Positions 57,088-64,000 of a DNA stretch of 64,000 bases are shown in pieces; within the stretch, counting starts at the first letter, position 1, and each line of letters starts with the position of its first letter. Location: the NCBI GenBank assembly GCA_036924285.1, contig JAYKYS010000009.1:21680001-21744000 (forward strand), written 5' to 3'. Source of the stretch: Asterella californica. Taxonomy: Eukaryota > Streptophyta > Marchantiopsida > Marchantiales > Aytoniaceae. The notes under the pieces were generated by a model. The model was not told the origin of the DNA and did not search any database. It worked only from the letters and a program-made list of their open reading frames with translations. A program made the translations under genes and the position numbers.

Positions 57088-57841
57088 CTTCGCTCGCTTT
57101 GGTTCTAAATTCTATTTTCCCATGAGACTATATTTATGGAGCTGAATCTGCTATTATTTTCCACAGCACTCACAAGATTATAAATTATAGAAACAGACAA
57201 AATAGTTCACAAGAAAAAAATTATACCTGTCGAATATTTCATTTTTTCATATGAAAAATATGAAAAACAACACAATATAAATTTTTAGTTAAATGGACGG
57301 AAGCTTAATTGATGGTGTGATTGAACACTTTGATGTAAGAACATAAGTTGATGTAAGAACATGTACATGTCTGAAGAAAGTACGAGAAAGTGTTCACTAT
57401 AAGACTTGACAACCCCATACAGTAGCAGCTCCGTCAGTTTTGTGCATTGTCCAGAAGTGTCTCCATCAGATTCGAGAACGTGCGACGTTGAATCTAATGT
57501 TGCAGTAGATGGTTGACTTGACAGACGACGCGAATACTGGCCTTGTGCAAGGAGGGGAGAATTTGACAATGGATTCATCGAGGCGGAGGAGCACTTGACG
57601 CCTCGAGCTTCACATGTTCGGTACGTCTTCTCGGTGATGACGAGACTATTGTTGAATTGCAGGTGGCTGTAATGGCCAGTAAGGTAGCTTCGAGTTGCTT
57701 GCTGATCACTATTGCTGACGTGAGACGAGATGTTAGATTTTTTGGAGGTCTCGAGCGGAGCCTTGGGTGCAGAGAGTGGTTGGGTTTGGAGTAGCGTAGA
57801 TGGTTTGTTTCTCTGATACAGCAGAAGGTTGCAGCTCCTAA
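57088..57841. other. No recognised gene
   Basis: A minus-strand ORF at 57285-57578 begins with a serine/leucine-rich presequence-like stretch, but I cannot connect it to anything downstream. Nothing else identified. Confidence 0.35.
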
Positions 57842-58450
57842 TGCAGTCACTTGAAGACGAAGCAGGCGGCGAAGATTGATGACAAGGAGTCCAAGAAATA
57901 TCACCGGGAGCGATTCAATGACCTACTTGATGCTTGCTTGAACGCCCCAGCACCCGTAAAGGAATTGAAAGAGAAGGATAGGATTTGATTAGCGGCAATA
58001 GAAAAGCTCGGTGTAATCACCAAGGAGAGGGAATGAGAAATTGAGCAGGAAAAAGCTCGAGAAAAGACTGCTAAGAATGCTGCGAAAAAAACTGCAAAAG
58101 CCAAGCCAGTAGAGGACGAAGAACTTGGTGATGCAGAGATGGTCACGACCACCCCTAAGATTTCCATGTTGTTGACTGGAGAGGAGGGTAAAAAGCTTGC
58201 GAAGGATCATAGCCGAGCAATGTTACGAGAAAACAGAGAAAGAGCCAAGGACGAATCGATCAGACTACAGCTGCAAAAGGAAGCATTGACGGCTCTGCCT
58301 CCACATTTCCGGGAGGCTCCACTGATATCAGATCTAACTCTCTTTCCCAAGAGTAGAATCCCGGCTTCTCTCACGTCTCTGATTAGCGGATACATCAAAG
58401 ATAGGACAAAACAAGCAGCTCAGTCTGTCTCCGTGAAGAAGTCAAGGTAA
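57842..58450 (+). pseudogene. Intronless coding remnant with in-frame stops; unrecognised conserved-looking protein
   Basis: One + strand frame reads ~200 codons with TGA at 57986-57988 and 58034-58036. In between it looks like real protein: KIDDKESKKYHRERFNDLLD, ACLNAPAPVKELKEKDRI, then EIEQEKAREKTAKNAAKKTA, and an intact last 104 codons ending PHFREAPLISDL, TLFPKSRIPASLTSLISGYI and a Lys-rich end. Charged/Lys-rich composition and no introns suggest a processed copy of a cellular gene, perhaps an organellar ribosomal or RNA-binding protein; this is a guess. The part from 58139 could still be an expressed short ORF. Upstream the frame closes at 57839. Confidence 0.5.
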
Positions 58451-58639
58451 GGGAGCGTTGATTCCGCTCTTAAAATGTTGATGTTTAGTTCTGGTTGCTT
58501 TTCCCTCTTCGTGCACAAGCGGGTAGGAAAGACGTTATTACCATCATATCTTAGTTCTACACAGATAGAGAGACAGTTTTGATACCTAATTCTTGAGCAT
58601 AATTATAAATTAGAACCGATTGAAAGAGACAGTCGAATG

Positions 58640-59205
58640 TAGGACACATGCCAGTGAAACTCACGACATGTCAGACACTTATCATGCCGATTGAAGAGCA
58701 TGTTGCGGCATGCAATGTGATACATTGGGAGGACAATCTAACGAGGGAAGAACTTCTTGCTATTTGGATTAGACAATTGGAGAAGAGACTTGAAGACATT
58801 CAAGTTGCTTTGGATATGCTACAAGAAGCACGGTTGGAGAACAAAGTTAGATTTGATCAACGATATCATCTAAGGTCTAGAGAAATCAAGGAAGGTGATT
58901 AGATGTTATCTACAACAACAATCTAGACAATCAGCATAGTGCAGTACGGAAGTATTCCAAGCGGTGGTTCGGTCCATATGTGATGAAGAAGGTTCACAAC
59001 AACGCAACATACACCTTACAAGAGTTGGATGGAATGAGCTTGAAGTTACTAGTGGTAAGTAAACGTGCCAAGATTTTCAAAAAGAGAGATGAAGAGGTCG
59101 ATCTAATAGATATCTTGACATAGTTTTGATTTGAAGATGAGGATTATACAGCAAAGCTTGAAGATGAAGTCGATGAGCATGGAAGAGACGATGATGAAAT
59201 TGTGT
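58640..59205 (+). pseudogene. Ty3/gypsy pol fragment: integrase C-terminal region
   Basis: The + strand encodes LTREELLAIWIRQLEKRLED, then a Lys/Arg- and Gln-rich segment, and after a stop KYSKRWFGPYVMKKVHNNAT and YTLQELDG. It ends with an acidic tail (KKRDEEVDLIDI and a DEVDEHGRDDDE block). These are the C-terminal GPY/F-like portion and tail of integrase. The orientation is + while the neighbouring RNase H/RT fragment is minus, so these are separate insertions or an inversion. Confidence 0.8.
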
Positions 59206-59597
59206 GAATGTCAGTCCACTCTTTGGATGGTATCTCTGGGCATATCAAAGGATGCACATGTTTAGAAGAGGTGGATGTCGTGTCATGGATCAAGTCTTAT
59301 CTGAAAATCTGATGACATGCATTATCACTTGAAAGACATTTGACATTTTGCTTAGGGTAAGGTTCGAAGATCATAAGATTAAAAATGAAGTTTTTACAAT
59401 ATCTTGATTCTGGAACATGATGCACCACTCATGAAGCAGATGACTGAACTTCTCACAATCAGTATACAATTTAGATTGAATCAGTAAGAGCAGAAGGTCG
59501 TTAGTGATCAATACCGCTCCTTTAGCTTCGTAAAAGTGATCCAGATCTCTTGATGTCTAGCCAAAAGATTCTCATGAAATGTCTAAGCAACTTCCTT
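59206..59597. other. Spacer between opposed Ty3 fragments
   Basis: No gene. Probably decayed element sequence. Confidence 0.35.
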
Positions 59598-62003
59598 TCA
59601 TATTCTTTGTCGCAAATCATTCGCAACGATATCCCACCTTTTTGCTATTGCCGCTTTGAAAGAAATCCATCCTACAACATGAAGTTGTAGGTCTTCTTTC
59701 ACACTCTCCGAAAACCTCTCATCCGTTGATTGCTTGACCAGCGTACTAAGATATCTCTCAGTGTCAAGCAATTCACCATCGTATAATCTTTCCACGAACA
59801 ACTTACCCTCTCTTCTTGCATGCACAATCGAACAAAACTCTACACCCATGTTGTTAGTATCTTCTACCATTTCATCTTTTCTGTCGTATTGAGCTCGAGA
59901 TAGCATATCTGCCATCAGATTATCCTTCCATGCAATATGTCTAAACTCTGGATTCAACGATTTGATATATGTGATCCATCGTAGCATCACAATATCATCA
60001 GTAGTATAATTCATGATCATTTTTAACAACGGCAGACAATCAGTTTCAACCATCATGGATGCTCTAATAAAAAACCCTTTTCTCGATTTTCATAGCTGAA
60101 ACAATGCCTCGTAGTTCTCTCTTTGCTTGAGAATAAACACGTTGACGAGCACTTAAAACCTTCACTCCGAACCTAACTGCAAACTTGTCTCCATCCTCAT
60201 CATCCTATCCCATCCAGACTTATATCTATCGTAAGAACATCAGCCTGACACCCTTGTAGACAATCCTTCCCAAAACTAGAAGAGATGACAATAAAGACTT
60301 CAACTTCCATACTGCTTCGGTATGCTTTTCCTTCCATTTGAACTTGTGACTCTTGCGCAACAACCCATATAATGGATCCGCCACAAGCACATAATGAAAA
60401 ATCCAAATGTGATGGATTCTTACTTCTGTCAAGGAGTTGCAAACCTCCTTCATCCTCCCAATCACATCCATTTTACTTGGGTCTGGCTTCCGACCAAACG
60501 ATCCACACAAATGATCAACGATCAGAACGTAGACTTCGTACTTGACAGCGTGAGATGAACTTCCCTAAGTCGAGATAAGATATTTTCACAATCGGTGATG
60601 TGATTGATGACTTAACGCCGACACCTTATCTGATCTAATATCTCATCTTTCTCATCCTCCTTATATCTTTTGATGAGAATGTTATCCAAGAACAACATCG
60701 AATGAAGTTCCTTATAATGAAGAAGTTTTCCTCATGGATCTCAGCAAGGAGATACTTGTGGTCTTACTCAAACACGACGTAGTGGATCCAGTGCATGATC
60801 AAATCAAGTTTTGACTTTTAAGTGATAGGAGCAATGGAGCTAGATGTGTTACATCTTCAAGGACAACCATATGTTTTTGATGCGGACGTGATGGTCAATT
60901 GCTCATGAGTGTCCTCAACTTCTATCAATGAGCAACGTTCATAGTTTGACAATTGAAGAGACAACCAGTGTTGAAGAACTCGTTGAGACAACTGCTGGAG
61001 CAAAGATATGTGATGTGAACATTGGAAGAACACAAAGATTTTCTGCCCTGGATTGAAGTGAGATAAAGAACCGGTAGTTCTAAGAGGACATTGTTTGCTC
61101 TTGAAGATTTTGCCAAAATCCTTTATAATGCTCACCACCACTTGTTCCACGTTGAAACTTAGAAGACTGCATGACATAATTATGTTCTCTTGTGTTCTCT
61201 ATAGCTTCTAGATAAGAAAACAAGTCTTGCATGTCCTCATACTTATGAAACATAACCCAACTTTCGAGCACACTAACATATAAATCTCAAAGAGGTTTTT
61301 TCAAGTGAAATAATAGGTAGGTCTGATACTCTCAGTCTATCTCAAATGTGTGAGTCCTAACTGAAACTCTATAGCTTGATCAATTGATACCAAATGAGAT
61401 AGAAGCTCATCTTTCAACTCTGCCCAAGTGGACATAGGAGCTGTTTCATTCAAACTCCTTGCCGCTGCTAACCTCCATAATATTTTCTTATACTCTCATT
61501 CTAGTCTAGTAATCACATAAGTGAACCAACTGCGCTCATCAAAATGTTTTAAGTAATTCTCCCACCCTGCAATCAAACTAAAACTTAGAAAATTTTTTCT
61601 CATCATTGAAAGCTGATGGAGTAGCTTGCTCAACCCACTTGACTTTCTGCTTAGGTGCTTCTTTGGATAAATTACCTTCTGCAGTACTATCTTACATTTT
61701 CCATAACAAACCTTCAATCTTGTATACATGAACAACATCAACTGCTGGTTGGGCTGCTCCTTCACTAGTAGTGCTATATCTTTAATCGGTTCTATTGCGC
61801 TATCGAGGCATCTGCTTCTTTTTCATGTCATGCATTTCCTCGAGCTAGATCCGTCTTTAGCATCTTGTTATCAACTTCCACTTGCTAAAGTCGACATTCT
61901 AATTTCTTCAACAACGCTTTCATCTCATCCATCTCGGCAGGCCCAACCTCCATAGTCGATGTTGTTCTACAAAGATCAAGCATAAGCGTGCTCTAATATC
62001 AAC
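59598..62003 (-). pseudogene. Ty3/gypsy polyprotein remnant: RNase H, RT C-terminal part, decayed gag, primer site
   Basis: On the minus strand from right to left: a primer-binding-like site (61990-62003, TGATATTAGAGC); gag-like N-terminal acidic helix MDEMKALLKKLECRL (~61930) and further gag debris (61080-61765); then the RT end (60226-60510) with FGRKPDPSKMDVIGRMKEVC and ADPLYGLLRKSHKFKW; then RNase H (59598-60200) with DEDGDKFAVRFGVKVLSARQ, ETDCLPLL, RWITYIKSLNPEFRHIAWKD and ADMLSRAQYDRKDEM. The RT catalytic region is decayed at 60530-60850. Integrase is not found on this strand. Several stops and frame changes mean it is dead. Confidence 0.85.
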
Positions 62004-62882
62004 TGAAACGTCCAACCATATATCTCAAAATAGAATCTCTTCTCTAAATAAATAAGTGTCGAACGTGAACCTCCTTGAAGACTGTTATATTTTTTCGTCT
62101 CCAGATCCAGTTCTTGAAACTTTCCGCTAATGAACACATGAAGTTCGATAATAGTCAAACCGATTTAGATAAATTGATTAATCTTTTGCAGGTCTCTGGT
62201 CCTAATACGATGTCTTAGAACACAAATAGGGCTGCTCTAGCTTTGGACTGGAAGATATTTGATCAGCACTTTTGCTACTAATAGTCAAGTCAATGCAATA
62301 AATAAATGAAAGCTATAGACAAGACTATAAGCTCTAATGGACGTCTGAAAATAGTAATGTAATGTAATTACAAAAAATATAATAAAGACCACACTACGCG
62401 CTTCCAGTTCAACTTTCGTAGAATCCTAAGCTTACAAACTTCACTGCTTTTGGTACCCGCTCAAGGAATCTCTCCAGAAATCCAATCTTATCCAATTTCC
62501 CAATTTCCCAATGACAAACTTAAACAAGAAATTAGACAAAGCTTTATTCCTTTCCAATCTTTTAAGCCATTGTTGTCTCTTAGATCTGACACTCAAACTC
62601 AAACCTCTTTATGAAACTTATCTCTTGACTCTGGTTCTCTTTAGTGTAGTGTAATTCCACATCATTCTTAAGAACTTCATGTTAGTGTAGTTTTCTTACG
62701 CACGTGTTTTATGAGTCTTCTATATTGATTTTTCTTATGAACATTACTTAGTCATCTTAATAGTTATCTTGATCTATTGCATTCAGACAACCATCTAATA
62801 CCTACCTAAGTCAACATGACTTTAAGCGATCTGTTTGAGGTCAAGGTGACTACTTAGTCGTTACTCTATAAGATGTACAGAG
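62004..62882 (-). mobile_element. Possible 5' LTR of the minus-strand Ty3 remnant, edge unclear
   Basis: TGAAACGTCC begins immediately right of the primer site on the + strand, that is ...GGACGTTTCA on the minus strand, an acceptable LTR 3' end. The far edge cannot be identified, and no partner LTR was recognised. This is weak evidence. Confidence 0.35.
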
Positions 62883-63267
62883 ATTTACTTGACCGCACCT
62901 CTAATATGTCTGTCTTGGACTTGATCCCAGACAGACACATATATCATGTCCTTCTTAACTTTGCATTATTTGACCCGATCTCTAACAGGCAATAGCAGGT
63001 CCAGCAGGTTTACTGTCATGTGAAACCGTTGTACAAGACAAATAAAAAGATCACAGAGGCTGATAATCTGTTGTAAAGATATTATAAACTGAACTTTTCA
63101 GCAGATATATGGTTCGTTGCGGATATGCACACTTCTCACATGTCGATGATGTGGTATTTTGATATGCTAAACCGGCTTTTGCCAGTTAGGGCTGAGGTCG
63201 TGTAGTGCAAAGTTAAGAAGAGTGGGATCAAGTTTGACAAACGTATTAGGAGTACGATCAAGTAAAA
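62883..63267. mobile_element. MITE, family C, copy 2 (385 bp)
   Basis: Left end ATTTACTTGACCGCACCTCT, then CTTCTTAACTTTGCATTA. The right end is its reverse complement: TAGTGCAAAGTTAAGAAGAG, CGATCAAGTAAAAT. The interior shares GCTGATAATCTGTTGTAAAG and a GCACACTTCTCACATG-like block with copy 1 at 56734. The left arm has a ~40-bp insertion relative to copy 1. Confidence 0.85.
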
Positions 63268-63419
63268 TTCTGAGAGATTTTATGTTGCAGTTTGATATTT
63301 GTAACATACGATCCAAGAAACTACCCACAAGTAATAACAAGTTGAATCTTCAAACTTAAAGAGTAAAATAGATCTTTAACTCTAACTATACATTGTCTTC
63401 AATCTATAATCTAAAAATG

Positions 63420-63545
63420 TTTCTTCCTTGCATATTCACCTGATGGTGGAGAGAAATATGCAAATGTTTAATTTATTACCTAACCCTTTCGTGAAGAACT
63501 GTTAAGTAATAAATAAAAAATGCAAGGAATGTATGAGGTGTATGT
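63420..63545. mobile_element. Hairpin MITE-like element, copy
   Basis: CCTTGCATATTCACCT ... AGAGAAATATGCAA then TTTATTACCTAACCCTTT ... AACTGTTAAGTAATAAA, followed by a second TGCAAGG. The module order matches the copy at 54290. Confidence 0.75.
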
Positions 63546-64000
63546 GAGCAACATCTCACATATGTAGTTTTGTAAGCGCATCTTTCTACTCTCCCTTTAT
63601 GGGTTATGTTTAGATTCTCTTGTAGTTCTAGGTGCAATTATCATTTAACATTTAAAGATAAAACTGTTTTCTCTTGATAGCTTAGTACAGATTTTCTACA
63701 GATTTTGATTGCTTCCTGATAACAGGAAGCAATTAAAAGTTCCCTAAGTCGATCTTGCATACAATATATTCATCAATAAAAAATTATTCTTACCACTGTT
63801 CTTTTTTGTGTGGGTTTTCACGTTTACTGTTGTAATACCGTGGTTACATCTCAATCCGCTCATGTTGGATGAGTGGTTTATTAACATAAGTCTGATTTAC
63901 ATGTTTTAAATGTCTTCGTTCATAGAGCTGATAGAGTACATGATATCGCGAGTAAAAGTCATGTCATGTGATTAATTATCACAAATGATAATTAATTATG
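63546..64000. other. No recognisable gene
   Basis: AT-rich end of the window. AATTAATTATC-type inverted stretches close the window (about 63970-64000) without any identifiable feature. Confidence 0.35.

Overview
This is a plant nuclear window, most likely from a bryophyte and plausibly a Marchantia-like liverwort. The evidence is spliced genes with GT-AG introns of roughly 90 bp to 1.7 kb, plant-specific families (an F-box/PP2 protein, a plant receptor kinase of the CRCK/RLCK type, a plastid-type DNL zinc-finger protein), and many decayed Ty3/gypsy fragments resembling polyproteins I associate with liverwort genomes. The species assignment is an inference from memory and was not tested by a search.

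Layout. From 1 to about 9.6 kb the window is gene-poor: an LTR fragment, a LINE remnant (2.9-3.5 kb) and a 1.1 kb TIR element (4.7-5.9 kb). From 9.6 to 33.3 kb lies the gene-bearing part, with three genes all on the + strand. They are (1) a seven-exon receptor-like kinase (11240-15943) whose predicted ectodomain is a complete eight-cysteine motif; (2) a two-exon F-box/PP2 gene (24939-26678); and (3) a four-exon zf-DNL gene, an HSP70-escort-like protein (32317-33316). Short tandem duplications, a MITE and a tRNA-like (SINE-like) sequence lie between and beside them. One diverged non-coding repeat family occurs both in intron 1 of the kinase and just upstream of the zf-DNL gene.

From 35 to 64 kb the window is almost entirely mobile-element debris. 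It holds a minus-strand Ty3 gag-protease remnant (35.1-37.6 kb), a 1.87 kb solo LTR with a 4-bp target duplication (38575-40439), a CTTC-rich minus-strand element with coiled-coil reading frames (40.4-45.4 kb), a second LTR copy interrupted by an insertion carrying a 292-codon ORF (46.2-49.3 kb), Ty3 reverse transcriptase, RNase H and integrase fragments on both strands, two copies of a TIR MITE, and a family of palindromic hairpin elements. A candidate retro-pseudogene with in-frame stops lies at 57842-58450.

The three host genes are not an operon or an evident pathway. They act respectively in membrane signalling, SCF-type ubiquitination/lectin-like binding, and organellar HSP70 maintenance. 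The strongest candidate for something little described is the 8-cysteine-motif/transmembrane/RD-kinase architecture of the receptor kinase.
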